Source: Nocardioides sp. JQ2195
GTDB lineage: Bacteria > Actinomycetota > Actinomycetes > Propionibacteriales > Nocardioidaceae
NCBI RefSeq assembly: GCF_012272695.1
Contig: NZ_CP050902.1
Location: 124,001-188,000, forward strand
Direction of reading: 5' to 3'
Length of the DNA: 64,000 nt
Position 1 is the first letter of the stretch, and each line of letters begins with the position of its first letter. Shown here one piece after another: positions 40,801-49,936 of the stretch. The notes under the pieces are model-generated. The model had not been told where the DNA came from. It ran no database searches and saw only the letters and a list, made by a program, of their open reading frames with translations. A program made the position numbers and the translations under genes.

Positions 40801-42708
40801 ATGACCGACGCCTCCGCCGCCCCGACCGACGCGCGTGCTGCGCTCGAGGAGCTGCGGACCCGGGAGGCGTGGGCGGTCATCCGGCAACGGGACTCCGCCA
40901 CGATCACCCTCGTGGGTGGTCGGCGCAGCGTCGTGGAGAGCCTGCTCGACATCCCGCTCGAGAGCGGTGTCCCGCAGGAGCGACGCCAGTTCGACCGCCT
41001 GGTCGCGGTGCCGTTCCGGCAGGTCCGCGAGCGCGGCTTCGACGCCGTCGACGACGGCACCCCGCTGGTCGTGGTCGACCTCGACGTCGAGCAACACGTG
41101 GCGTACGACGACCTGCTGGCCGCGCTGCCCGACGTACCCGTCGAGTTCGACGACCCGGGTGGGTTCGACACCACCGACGAGGACTACACCCACGTCGTCG
41201 AGAAGGTCATCGCCGAGGAGATCGGCCACGGCGAGGGCGCGAACCTCGTGGTCGCCCGTAACTACCGGGCCAAGGCCCGCGGGTGGGGTGACGACGAGGC
41301 GCTGACCGTGCTGCGCCGACTGCTCGAGCGTGAGCGCAGCGCCTACTGGACCTACGTCTTCTTCACCGGCGACCGCTACCTGGTCGGCGCGAGCCCCGAG
41401 CGCCACGTCAGCATCCAGGGCGGTGACGTGCGGATGAACCCCATCTCCGGCACCTTCCACCTGCCCAAGCAGGTGCAGTCGCAGGCCGAGACCAAGGCCC
41501 AGCTCCTCGACTTCCTGGCCGACGAGAAGGAGATCTACGAGCTCTTCATGGTCGTCGACGAAGAGCTCAAGATGATGTGCGACGTCTGCCAGGAGGGCGG
41601 GCAGGTGCTCGGCCCGTTCCTGAAGCCGATGACCCACCTGGTGCACACCGAGTACCTCCTCGCCGGTCGCACCAACTCCGACCCGCGCGAGGTCCTGCGC
41701 GACACGATGTACGCCGCCACCCTCACCGGCTCGCCGGTGGAGAACGCCTGTCGTCTCATCGCGCAGTACGAGCCCGCCGGTCGCGCCTACTACGGCGCGG
41801 CGCTGGCGCTGTTCGGCCGCGACCACGAGGGGCAGCCCACGCTGGACAGCCCGATCGTGATCCGCACCGCCGACGTCAGCCCCGACGGCGACCTGACCGT
41901 GGTCGCCGGGGCCACCCTGGTCCGCGACTCCGACCCGGCCACCGAGGTACGGGAGACGCACGCGAAGGCCGGTGGCATCCTGAGCGCGTTCGGCCTGGTC
42001 CCGCCGGCCGCGGCGCCCCCGGGCAGCCTGGGCGAGCTGGCTCGCGACGAGGACGTGCTGATCGCCCTCAACGCCCGCAACCAACGGCTCAGCAAGTTCT
42101 GGCTGACCGACCAGGGCGGCGCCGATCCCGACCCCCGGCTGCGCGGCAAGTCGGTGGTGATCCTCGACGGCGAGGACGACTTCGTGAACATGCTCCGTCA
42201 CGTCCTCACCGTCCTCGGCATGACCTCGAGCGTGGTGCGGCACGAGGACTGGGAGCCGGGCTCGCTCGACGGACGCGACCTGGTGATCGTCGGACCCGGC
42301 CCGGGCGACCCGCGCGATGGCGACCACCCCAAGATCAGCGCCTTCCGTGCCGCCGTCGACGAGCTGCTCGCCACCGAGCAACCGTTCCTGGCGGTCTGCC
42401 TCGGCCACCAGACGCTGTGCCAGCGGCTGGGCATCCCCCTTGCCTACAAGGACATCGTCTTCCAGGGCACCCAGTCCCCGGTCACCATCGACGGGCGCAC
42501 CGAACGCGTCGGCTTCTACAACACGTTCGTCGGACGCACGGGCGCAGAGCTCCCCGAGGGGGTCAGCGTCGAGGCCGATCCCGAGACCGGTGACGTCCAC
42601 CTGGTGCGTGGCCCGCACTACCGGGGCATCCAGTTCCATGCCGAGTCGATCCTGACCGAGAACGGCTTCGACCTGATCCACGAGCTGGTTCGCGACCTGC
42701 TCGTGTGA
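40801..42708 (+). CDS. Anthranilate synthase-type TrpE/TrpG fusion (PhzE-like)
   Basis: A 635-residue chorismate-utilising fusion. The first about 430 residues are a chorismate-binding domain (EKVIAEEIGHGEGANLVVARNY, YWTYVFFTGDRYLVGASPERHVSIQGGDVRMNPISGTF, LTGSPVENACRLIAQYEPAGRAYYGAALALF); the C-terminal about 200 residues are a class I glutamine amidotransferase with the nucleophile Cys in VCLGHQTLC near 535 and FHAES near 613. The order and short domain lengths resemble PhzE/anthranilate synthase fusions rather than the separate TrpE and TrpG of tryptophan operons. The product may be anthranilate or ADIC. No phenazine or tryptophan genes are adjacent. ATG 40801, preceded by repeats. Confidence 0.88.
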   Translation: MTDASAAPTDARAALEELRTREAWAVIRQRDSATITLVGGRRSVVESLLDIPLESGVPQERRQFDRLVAVPFRQVRERGFDAVDDGTPLVVVDLDVEQHVAYDDLLAALPDVPVEFDDPGGFDTTDEDYTHVVEKVIAEEIGHGEGANLVVARNYRAKARGWGDDEALTVLRRLLERERSAYWTYVFFTGDRYLVGASPERHVSIQGGDVRMNPISGTFHLPKQVQSQAETKAQLLDFLADEKEIYELFMVVDEELKMMCDVCQEGGQVLGPFLKPMTHLVHTEYLLAGRTNSDPREVLRDTMYAATLTGSPVENACRLIAQYEPAGRAYYGAALALFGRDHEGQPTLDSPIVIRTADVSPDGDLTVVAGATLVRDSDPATEVRETHAKAGGILSAFGLVPPAAAPPGSLGELARDEDVLIALNARNQRLSKFWLTDQGGADPDPRLRGKSVVILDGEDDFVNMLRHVLTVLGMTSSVVRHEDWEPGSLDGRDLVIVGPGPGDPRDGDHPKISAFRAAVDELLATEQPFLAVCLGHQTLCQRLGIPLAYKDIVFQGTQSPVTIDGRTERVGFYNTFVGRTGAELPEGVSVEADPETGDVHLVRGPHYRGIQFHAESILTENGFDLIHELVRDLLV

Positions 42709-42800
42709 CTTCGTCCCGAACCGGGGCAACCAAACCGGGGCCCGGTGCGTCTATCTGATCGACGGGCTCGGACAGCGAGCAGTTCGGCGGGGGAGTCAGC

Positions 42801-44489
42801 ATGCGGTTTCGAGTGACGGCGATTGCGCTCCTGGGCATCCTGGTGGCTGCCGCGGTGCTCACCGCCAACGAGCCCGGCCGGATCGCGGCCGCCACCGAGG
42901 CACCGGGGAAGACTGTGGCTGCCGCGGTCACCGTCAGTCCTCGCCCCAACATCGTCCTGGTGCTGATGGACGACTTCTCCCTCGACCTGCTGCAGACCAT
43001 GCGCTCCGCCGAGTCGATGCGTCGCGACGGTGCTTCGTATGACGCGGCGTTCGTGGTCGACTCGCTGTGCTGCGTGTCGCGCTCCAGCCTGATGACGGGT
43101 CAGTACCCGCACCAGACCGGGGTCCTGACGAACACCGCGAACCTGCCCAACCCCTACGGACCGATCGGCGGGTTCGACGCGTTCGAGGCCCACGGCAACC
43201 CCGACCGCTCCGTCAACCTCCAGCTCCAGCAGAGCGGCTACACCACCGGCTTCGTCGGGAAGTACCTGAATGCCTACGAGCCGCGCGACGGGCTGGTGCC
43301 CGAGCTGATGCCGGGATGGGACGAGTTCGACGTGCTGTTCGGCTCGGCCTACGACGGCTGGGGCTTCGTCCAGTCACACGTCGAGGACGGCCGGCTGCGC
43401 CTCGTCGACCACCCGATTCCGTCCTCCGCGGCGACGCCCGAGGAGAAGGACGCGGCGTACGCCGGCACGGTGACCAGCGACCTGGCCCTCGACTTCCTAC
43501 GACGCCACCGCGACGACGAGAAGCCGTTCTACCTCGAGGTGGCGCCGTACGGCCCGCACAGCCGGACCAACCCCGACACCCCGTGGCCCGGCGAACCCCT
43601 CTTCCCGCCGGCGATGCAGGACCGGCCCGGTGTGGTCGAGCCCGGCGGCAACTGCGGGCAGGTGGCCTGCTCCGACCTCGACCTCGACGACCTGTCCGGC
43701 CACGGCGACGACCAGGCCGACAACCGTCCGGTCAGGGAGGACGGCACCCCGGCACCGGCATGGAAGCCGCAGAAGACCGCGCTGACGGACGGCGCCGCCG
43801 TGGTCGACCTGCGCAACCGGGCCCGCATGGTGCAGTCGATCGACCGGATGGTGGAGCAGGTCCTCGCCGAGGTCGACGCCGACACGTTCGTGGTGCTCAC
43901 CTCCGACAACGGATTCCACCTCGGTCAGCACGACCTCGAGCGTGGCAAGGGAGCGCCGTACGCCTCGGACTCCCACGTGCCGCTGCTGGTGGTCGGTCCC
44001 GGCGTCGAGCCGGGCCTGCGCACGCAGGTGGTCAACAACATCGACCTCGCCGCGACCTTCGAGGACCTGGCGGGGCTGCAGCCCGCGCCCTGGCGCTCCG
44101 GCACCTCCTTCGCCGCCAGCCTCGACGACCCGACAGCGCGGGGCAATCGCTTCGCGTTCCTCGAGCACACCTATGCGCCCTCGCTCGGCGCGGATCCGGA
44201 TCGGGCCTACGCGGGCGGCACGATCGACATCATCCCGTCCTACGTGGCGGTGCGCAGCCGGGATGCGCTGCTGGTGCGTCTCGACCTGGATCCGGACTGG
44301 GAGGCCACCGACTTCGCGTGGGAGTTCTACGACTACCGCGACGCGGCCTTCGAGCGCACCAACAGCTTTGCCGACCCGGCCAAGCGCGACCAGGTGCGCC
44401 GACTGCAGCGTCGGCTGGAACGTTTCGCGACCTGCCACGAGAAGGCGGGCACGACCGTTGCCACGAGGTGCCGGGCGCTGACCCACTAG
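42801..44489 (+). CDS. Sulfatase-family hydrolase with N-terminal signal/anchor
   Basis: A 562-residue exported sulfatase-like enzyme. Residues 1-22 are a signal or anchor helix. The metal-binding start is PNIVLVLMDDFSLD (49-62). The modification site is LCCVSRSSLMTGQYPHQTGV (from residue 89); the formylglycine motif would be C90-x-V92-x-R94, with Val where Pro or Ala is usual. Other ligands are seen in FVVLTSDNGFHLGQHDLERGKG and FVGKYLNAY. Such enzymes hydrolyse sulfate esters, or in some branches phosphate esters, outside the membrane. ATG 42801 has GGGGGAG nine bases upstream. A formylglycine-generating enzyme is not in this window. The pabA gene follows after 10 bases. Confidence 0.88.
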   Translation: MRFRVTAIALLGILVAAAVLTANEPGRIAAATEAPGKTVAAAVTVSPRPNIVLVLMDDFSLDLLQTMRSAESMRRDGASYDAAFVVDSLCCVSRSSLMTGQYPHQTGVLTNTANLPNPYGPIGGFDAFEAHGNPDRSVNLQLQQSGYTTGFVGKYLNAYEPRDGLVPELMPGWDEFDVLFGSAYDGWGFVQSHVEDGRLRLVDHPIPSSAATPEEKDAAYAGTVTSDLALDFLRRHRDDEKPFYLEVAPYGPHSRTNPDTPWPGEPLFPPAMQDRPGVVEPGGNCGQVACSDLDLDDLSGHGDDQADNRPVREDGTPAPAWKPQKTALTDGAAVVDLRNRARMVQSIDRMVEQVLAEVDADTFVVLTSDNGFHLGQHDLERGKGAPYASDSHVPLLVVGPGVEPGLRTQVVNNIDLAATFEDLAGLQPAPWRSGTSFAASLDDPTARGNRFAFLEHTYAPSLGADPDRAYAGGTIDIIPSYVAVRSRDALLVRLDLDPDWEATDFAWEFYDYRDAAFERTNSFADPAKRDQVRRLQRRLERFATCHEKAGTTVATRCRALTH

Positions 44490-44499
44490 ATTTCAGGGC

Positions 44500-45084
44500 G
44501 TGACCGACGCGCGAGTGGTGGTGGTCGACCACCACGACTCCTACACCTGGAACCTCGTGCACCTGGTGGCGCAGGTCGCAGGCGTGCTGCCGGAGGTGGT
44601 GCAGCACGACGCCACCACGGCCGACCACCTGCTCGGGTTCAGCCACGTCGTGCTCTCGCCCGGGCCGGGGCACCCGGCTGACCCGGTCGACTTCTCGGTG
44701 GGCAACGACGTGCTGCTCGCCGGGACTACACCCGTGCTGGGCGTCTGCCTCGGCATGCAGGGCCTGGTCACGGCGTACGGCGGAACGGTCGCGCGCATCG
44801 CCCCGGCGCACGGCGACGTGGCACTGGTCCGGCACCAGCGAGACTCGGTCTTCGCCGACCTGCCGAGTCCCTTCGAGGCGGTGCGCTACCACTCGCTCGC
44901 CGCCACCGAGATCCCCGGCGCCCTGCGGGTGACCGCGGTCTGCGACGGCGAGCCGGGCCAGCCTGACGTGGTGATGGGCGTCCGCCACCGCACCCTGCCG
45001 CTGCACGGCGTGCAGTTCCACCCCGAGTCGATCCTCAGCCGGCACGGAGCCGACCTGGTCCGCACCTTCCTGGAGAGCCCATGA
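44500..45084 (+). CDS. pabA: Aminodeoxychorismate synthase glutamine amidotransferase
   Basis: A 194-residue class I glutamine amidotransferase. The triad is Cys in GVCLGMQGL (about residue 84), with His and Glu in QFHPESILS near 168-172. The N-terminal VVVVDHHDSYTWNLVHLV and HVVLSPGPGHPADPVDF are typical of the PabA/TrpG group. It supplies ammonia to the adjacent pabB product to make 4-amino-4-deoxychorismate for folate. GTG start at 44500; the stop overlaps the pabB start as ATGA. This pairing, rather than sequence, is the main reason to call it pabA and not trpG. Confidence 0.88.
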   Translation: MTDARVVVVDHHDSYTWNLVHLVAQVAGVLPEVVQHDATTADHLLGFSHVVLSPGPGHPADPVDFSVGNDVLLAGTTPVLGVCLGMQGLVTAYGGTVARIAPAHGDVALVRHQRDSVFADLPSPFEAVRYHSLAATEIPGALRVTAVCDGEPGQPDVVMGVRHRTLPLHGVQFHPESILSRHGADLVRTFLESP

Positions 45085-46349
45085 CGGATCCAGTGGCCCA
45101 CTTCGAGGAGATCGCCGCCAGTCACGACCGGTGCTTCTGGCTCGACGGAGGCGGGTCGCGGCCGTGGTCCGGCCGTCGGTCGATCCTCGGCTGGTTGGAG
45201 GGCGACGACGTCTCGCTCACCTACGATGCAGGAACGGGCGAGGTGACCCGGCACCGCGGCGGCAGGACCGAGGTGGTCGGTGACGACATCTTCGCCGTCC
45301 TCGAGGCCGAGTCCGCAGGTGACGGCGCCGACGTGCACTGGGTGGGCCACTTCGGCTACGCCAGCCGGTCGGACCTTCCGGCCGCGATCGACCCGACGGA
45401 CCCGATGCCCACCGCGGTCTGGATGCGGACCCGCAACGTGCGGATCTTCGAGCACGAGGTGAATGGTCCCGCGGACCCGGCGGAGTGGTCCCGACCGCCG
45501 GGGACGATGGTGCCGGAGGTCCCCGCGGCGCCGGTGCCGGAGGTCGTGGTTCCGGCGGAGTACCGGAACGAGTTCGAGCGCGTGCAGGAGGAGCTGCGTG
45601 CCGGCAACTCCTACGAGGTGAACCTCACCTACCGCCTCGCCGTGCGGAGCGGGCTGGACCCGGTGACGGCGTACCTGCGCCTGCGCGAGCTCAACCCCGC
45701 GCCGTACGCCGGGTTCCTGCAGCACCACGGCACCTGGCTGCTCAGCTCGTCACCCGAGCGCTACGCCACCATCGACCGGCACCGGATGATCGAGGCGAAG
45801 CCGATCAAGGGCACCACTCCTCGCGGTGCGACGCCCGAGGAGGACGAGCGCCAGCGCAGGCACCTGGCCGCAGATCCGAAGTTCCGTGCCGAGAACCTGA
45901 TGATCGTCGACCTGCTGCGCAACGACCTCGCGACGGTCTGCGCGCCCGGCACCGTCGACGTGCCGGTGCTGATGGACGTCGAGTCCTACGCGTCCGTGCA
46001 CCAGCTCGTCTCGACGGTGCGCGGTCGCCTGCGCGACGACCTGGGCACGATCGCCGCCCTGCGGGCGCTGTTCCCGGCGGGATCGATGACCGGCGCGCCG
46101 AAGCTGCGCACGATGGAGATCATCCAGGACGTCGAGGCCACCGCACGCGGGGTGTACGCCGGGGCGTTCGGCTGGATCTCCGGCGACGGACGGGCCGACC
46201 TCGGGGTGGTCATCCGCAGCATGACCACCGCCGGCGACCAGATCTGGAGACTCGGCACCGGCGGTGGCATCACGGTTCGTTCCGACGTCGAGGAGGAGTA
46301 CGCCGAGTCCCGGTGGAAGGCGGAGCGGCTGCGTCGGGTCCTTGACTGA
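45081..46349 (+). CDS. pabB: Aminodeoxychorismate synthase component I
   Basis: A 422-residue chorismate-binding enzyme. The C-terminal catalytic region is well preserved: EFERVQEELRAGNSYEVNLTYRL, SSSPERYATIDRHRMIEAKPIKGTTPRG (the PIKGT signature of PabB), AENLMIVDLLRNDLATVCAPGTVDVP, and FPAGSMTGAPKLRTMEIIQDVEATARGVYAGAFGWISGDGRADLGVVIRS. PIKGT rather than PIAGT is the usual mark of aminodeoxychorismate synthases. The N-terminal part is shorter than in E. coli. It is coupled to pabA by ATGA. A lyase (pabC) is not seen next to it. The stop is nine bases from the convergent htrA stop. Confidence 0.9.
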   Translation: MTDPVAHFEEIAASHDRCFWLDGGGSRPWSGRRSILGWLEGDDVSLTYDAGTGEVTRHRGGRTEVVGDDIFAVLEAESAGDGADVHWVGHFGYASRSDLPAAIDPTDPMPTAVWMRTRNVRIFEHEVNGPADPAEWSRPPGTMVPEVPAAPVPEVVVPAEYRNEFERVQEELRAGNSYEVNLTYRLAVRSGLDPVTAYLRLRELNPAPYAGFLQHHGTWLLSSSPERYATIDRHRMIEAKPIKGTTPRGATPEEDERQRRHLAADPKFRAENLMIVDLLRNDLATVCAPGTVDVPVLMDVESYASVHQLVSTVRGRLRDDLGTIAALRALFPAGSMTGAPKLRTMEIIQDVEATARGVYAGAFGWISGDGRADLGVVIRSMTTAGDQIWRLGTGGGITVRSDVEEEYAESRWKAERLRRVLD

Positions 46350-46358
46350 GCAGTCCTG

Positions 46359-47807
46359 CTACTCGAGCAGCTGGCCCTTCTCGCCCAGCGTGACGTCGAA
46401 CTTCTCCTCGGCGCCGTCACGGATGACGGTGATCGAGACCTGGTCGCCGGGGCGGTAGTTCAGCGCGGTGGTGACCAGGCCCAGGCCCTCCGCGACGGGG
46501 TAGTCGTCGATGTGCACGACCACGTCGCCGACCTCGAGACCGGCCTGCTCGGCCGGGCTGTCGGAGGTGAACTCGTCGACCCGGGCTCCCTGCGCCACAC
46601 CGGACTGGCGGGCGTCGCCGGGGATGACGCCGAGCCAGGCATGGGTGGGCTCCTCGCCGTTCCTCAGCTGCTCGACGATCGGCTCGAGCACGTTGATCGG
46701 GATCGCGAAGCCGATGCCGATGGAGCCGAGGTCCCCGGTTCCACCGGACGAGTCCGACGCCATCCGGTTGCTGGAGTTCATCCCGACCAGCTCGCCCTTG
46801 ATGTTGACCAGGGCGCCACCGGAGTTGCCGGGGTTGATCGCGGCGTCGGTCTGCAGGGCCGGGTAGATCATCGCCTCCTGCGAGGCGTCCATCCCGGGCA
46901 GCTGCATCGGCCGGTTGACCGTGCTGATGATGCCCGCGGTGACGGTGGACTCGAGGCCGTAGGGCGAGCCCAGGGCGACCACGGCCTGGCCCACGTGGAG
47001 GTTCTCGGCAGCGCCGAACTCCATGGGGGTCAGACCGGAGACGTCGTCGGCCCTGATCACGGCGATGTCGAGGTCGGGGTCGGTGCCGACTACCTCGGCC
47101 GTGGTGCTGGTGCCGTCGTCGAAGTAGACGTCGAGCTCTCCGTCGATACCGTCGAACGCGACGTGGTAGTTGGTCAGGATCATCCCGTCGTCGCTGATGA
47201 CGATGCCCGACCCGGTGGAGCCGGAGCTGCTGCCGAACGCCTCGATCTTGACCACGGACGGCAGCGACTTGTCGGCGACCGTCTGCACGGAGACCAGGTC
47301 CTGCAGGTTCACGCCGCCGATGTCGATCTGGCCGGCATCGACCGTGGCGTCGCCGCCGCCTCCACCCGAGGTCTCGTCCTGCAGCCAGCCACCGCCGAAG
47401 CCGGCGCCTGCGCCGAGGACGACCGCGCCGGCGAGGAGGCCGATGCCACCGAGGCGACTCCTCGAGGACCGGGCGGCACGCTTGTCCGAGCCACCGTGGG
47501 CCGGCTGGTCGGAGTACGGCGCCGGTGTCGGCCACTGCGGTCCCGGAGGTGGCGCGTAGGCAGGCTGGCCGTGGGCGGGCTGGCCCGGTCCGGGTTGTCC
47601 TGGTGCGTGCTGGCCTGGTGGGTGCTGGCCTCGTGCGGGCTGGCCCTGTGCGGGCGGAGGGAACTGCGGTCCCTGGTGCGCGTGGCCCTGCGGGGCGGCG
47701 TACTGCTGGCCCGACCCCTGCTGGCCCGATCCCTGCTGGCTCGGCTGCGCAGCCGGCCGGACGTTGGTCTTCGGGTTGGGCTCCGGGGCGCCGTTCTCGT
47801 CGCTCAT
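46359..47807 (-). CDS. htrA: HtrA/DegP-type serine protease with a PDZ domain (PepD-like)
   Basis: A 482-residue membrane-anchored protease. Residues 1 to about 105 form a Gln/Gly/Pro-rich cytoplasmic region, then a helix (LGGIGLLAGAVVLGAGAGF, about 115-134). The trypsin-like domain has the triad His in TNYHVAFDG, Asp in DPDLDIAVIR and Ser in NPGNSGGALVN. A PDZ domain occupies the last about 95 residues (AWLGVIPGDARQSGVAQGARVDEF, AGLEVGDVVVHIDDYPVAEG). It degrades or refolds damaged envelope proteins. I start at ATG 47807; ATGs at 47816 and 47819 are alternatives. Its presence near an MprAB-like pair recalls the MprAB-PepD system of mycobacteria. Confidence 0.92.
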   Translation of the reverse strand: MSDENGAPEPNPKTNVRPAAQPSQQGSGQQGSGQQYAAPQGHAHQGPQFPPPAQGQPARGQHPPGQHAPGQPGPGQPAHGQPAYAPPPGPQWPTPAPYSDQPAHGGSDKRAARSSRSRLGGIGLLAGAVVLGAGAGFGGGWLQDETSGGGGGDATVDAGQIDIGGVNLQDLVSVQTVADKSLPSVVKIEAFGSSSGSTGSGIVISDDGMILTNYHVAFDGIDGELDVYFDDGTSTTAEVVGTDPDLDIAVIRADDVSGLTPMEFGAAENLHVGQAVVALGSPYGLESTVTAGIISTVNRPMQLPGMDASQEAMIYPALQTDAAINPGNSGGALVNIKGELVGMNSSNRMASDSSGGTGDLGSIGIGFAIPINVLEPIVEQLRNGEEPTHAWLGVIPGDARQSGVAQGARVDEFTSDSPAEQAGLEVGDVVVHIDDYPVAEGLGLVTTALNYRPGDQVSITVIRDGAEEKFDVTLGEKGQLLE

Positions 47808-47914
47808 GGCGCTCATCATGCCGCGGAGGTGACGTGTGCAAACCTCGCGCCCACTAGCATCCAGCGGGTGGAACCGAGGACGCCGCACCGAGCCGGCCAT
47901 GTGGGAGATGCATC

Positions 47915-49210
47915 ATGACAGCGCGGGATGCCGTGGGACTGCCCGAGCACCTTCCGGACGAGGCGGAGCGCGCCCGGGTGCAGAAGCGGACCCTCACCGT
48001 CGTGGTGGCCAGCCAGGTCCTCGGCGGTGCCGGCCTCGCGGCCGGGATCACGGTCGGGGCCCTGCTGGCCGAGGACATGCTCGGGTCGGAAGGCCTCGCC
48101 GGCGTCCCGATCGCGCTGTTCACGTTGGGGTCCGCACTGGCGGCGTTCCTGATCGGCCGGTTCAGTCACCGCTGGGGACGACGAGTCGGTCTCGGCGTCG
48201 GTTTTGCAGCGGGTGGCCTGGGCGCGATCGGCGTCGTGCTGGCCGCGATCGCGGACAACGTGCCCCTGCTGTTCATCGCACTCTTCGCCTACGGCGCGGG
48301 GTCGGCGACCAACCTGCAGGCGCGGTACGCCGGCACGGACCTGGCGGAGCGCGGCAAGCGGGGCAACGCGATCAGCATCGCCCTGGTCTCCACGACGCTC
48401 GGGGCGGTGGCCGGCCCCAACCTGGTCGAGCCGCTCGGCGAGCTGGCGACTGCCTTGGGCATCCCGGCGCTGGCCGGTCCCTTCCTGCTGGCCGCAGCTG
48501 CCTACCTGGCGGCCGGCGCGGTGCTGCTGCTGATGCTCCGTCCCGACCCCTACCTGCTGGCACGTTCCATCACGGCGGCGGAGGAGGCCAGCCTCGATCC
48601 CGGTCGGCCCGTCGTCGCCGTCCCGCGGCCGGGAGTCGGTGCCTACGTGGGTGCCACGGTGATGGTGCTGACCCAGGTCGCGATGGTCGCGATCATGACC
48701 ATGACTCCGGTCCACATGCGTGCCCACCACCACGAGCTGGGCGCCGTCGGGTTGGTCATCGGGCTGCACATCGCCGGCATGTACCTGCCCTCGCTGGTCA
48801 CCGGCATGCTGGTCGACAGGCTCGGCCGCACGCCGATGGCGATCGCCTCCGGCATCACCCTGCTGGCGGCGGGCATCGTCGCCGCGTTCGCCCCGGGTGA
48901 CTCTCTGGGCATGCTGGTCCTCGCGCTGGTCCTGCTCGGCGTGGGCTGGAACTTCGGGCTCATCTCGGGCACGGCGCTTGTCGTCGACGCCACCGTGCCG
49001 CAGAACCGACCCCGCACCCAGGGCACCATCGACGTGCTCATCGCGCTCGCCGGCGCCGGCGGTGGAGTGATGTCGGGCATGGTCATGTCCGCCACCAGCT
49101 TCCAGACACTCTCCGTGGGCTTCGGGCTCCTCGCCCTGCTGCTGGTGCCGGTCCTGGTGTGGGCGCGCGCCCGGACCCCGTTGACCGAGGGCGGGGCGAG
49201 CGTCGCGTAG
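47915..49210 (+). CDS. MFS transporter
   Basis: A 431-residue major facilitator with about twelve hydrophobic helices in two bundles. The signature loop between helices 2 and 3 reads GRFSHRWGRRVGLGVG (about 90-105), and an equivalent in the second half is GMLVDRLGRTPMAI. No hallmark of a particular substrate group is visible; drug or metabolite export are possible. The ATG 47915 is preceded by GTGGGAGATG with a usable spacing. It is divergent from htrA, with 107 bases between, and ends seven bases before the convergent stop of the M50 protease gene. Confidence 0.85.
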   Translation: MTARDAVGLPEHLPDEAERARVQKRTLTVVVASQVLGGAGLAAGITVGALLAEDMLGSEGLAGVPIALFTLGSALAAFLIGRFSHRWGRRVGLGVGFAAGGLGAIGVVLAAIADNVPLLFIALFAYGAGSATNLQARYAGTDLAERGKRGNAISIALVSTTLGAVAGPNLVEPLGELATALGIPALAGPFLLAAAAYLAAGAVLLLMLRPDPYLLARSITAAEEASLDPGRPVVAVPRPGVGAYVGATVMVLTQVAMVAIMTMTPVHMRAHHHELGAVGLVIGLHIAGMYLPSLVTGMLVDRLGRTPMAIASGITLLAAGIVAAFAPGDSLGMLVLALVLLGVGWNFGLISGTALVVDATVPQNRPRTQGTIDVLIALAGAGGGVMSGMVMSATSFQTLSVGFGLLALLLVPVLVWARARTPLTEGGASVA

Positions 49211-49216
49211 GCCGGC

Positions 49217-49933
49217 TCAGACCGGCAGCAGGGTGGTCACCCCGACGGCCAGCCCGGCCAAGTTGGCCACCAGGAAGACGGCCACCCACAACCCGGCAGG
49301 CAGGGGCGTGTGCCGGGCCAGCTGGTCTGCGTCGGAGCCGGTACGCCGGCTGCTGCGGCGCTGGCCGATCAGCTCCAGCACCGGCTTCGGAGCGGCCAGC
49401 AGCAGCGACCAGGTGATCGCGTAGGCCACAGCCGACTGCCACACGGGGGAGAGGTACCAGGTGATCGCGAAGACCCCGCCCCCGAGGACCAGCAGCACCA
49501 GGGCGCCGTACCAGTTCCGGATCTGCACGAACATCAGCACCAGCGCGAGCAGCAGCAGCCACAGCACGGCCAGGCCGTGCCCGGCGGCCAGCAGTGTCGC
49601 GGCGCCGAGCCCGACAACGGCCGGCGCCAGGTAGCCGGCAGCCAGCATCGCGACCATGCCCGGACCGCTCGGACGGCCGCGGGAGACGGTCAGCCCGGAG
49701 GTGTCGGAGTGCAGGCGGATGCCCGAGAGGCGACGGCCCACCAGCAGCGCCACGAACGCGTGGCCGGCCTCGTGCACGACGGTCACCAGGTGGCGCACCC
49801 AGTGCCAGGTCGTGGGGAACAGCACCAGCAGCAGGGCGACGATCGCGATGAACAGCACCAACCCGGGCTCGGGTGGGGTCTGCTCGGCCGTGGCCCGCGA
49901 CCAGACCTGGCTGGCCGCCTCGGTGAGGTCCAC
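49217..49933 (-). CDS. M50-family membrane metalloprotease
   Basis: A 238-residue integral membrane protease-like protein. The zinc site is VVHEAGHAFVALLVGRR (HExxH with the Glu) near residues 52-68, followed by LSGIRLHSDTSGL. Several hydrophobic helices occupy most of the chain (MVAMLAAGYLAPAVVGLGAAT, AVLWLLLLALVLMFVQI, WVAVFLVANLAGLAVGVTTLL). This is the compact M50B-like type. It starts three bases from the histidine-kinase stop, so it is the third gene of a regulator-kinase-protease operon. A role in envelope signalling by intramembrane proteolysis is plausible but not shown. Confidence 0.82.
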   Translation of the reverse strand: MDLTEAASQVWSRATAEQTPPEPGLVLFIAIVALLLVLFPTTWHWVRHLVTVVHEAGHAFVALLVGRRLSGIRLHSDTSGLTVSRGRPSGPGMVAMLAAGYLAPAVVGLGAATLLAAGHGLAVLWLLLLALVLMFVQIRNWYGALVLLVLGGGVFAITWYLSPVWQSAVAYAITWSLLLAAPKPVLELIGQRRSSRRTGSDADQLARHTPLPAGLWVAVFLVANLAGLAVGVTTLLPV

Positions 49934-49936
49934 GGA

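Noticed and set aside
39736-42729. 997-residue minus-strand frame opposite pntB and the TrpE/G fusion
   Set aside because: Antisense shadow spanning two well-identified genes and the repeat cluster.
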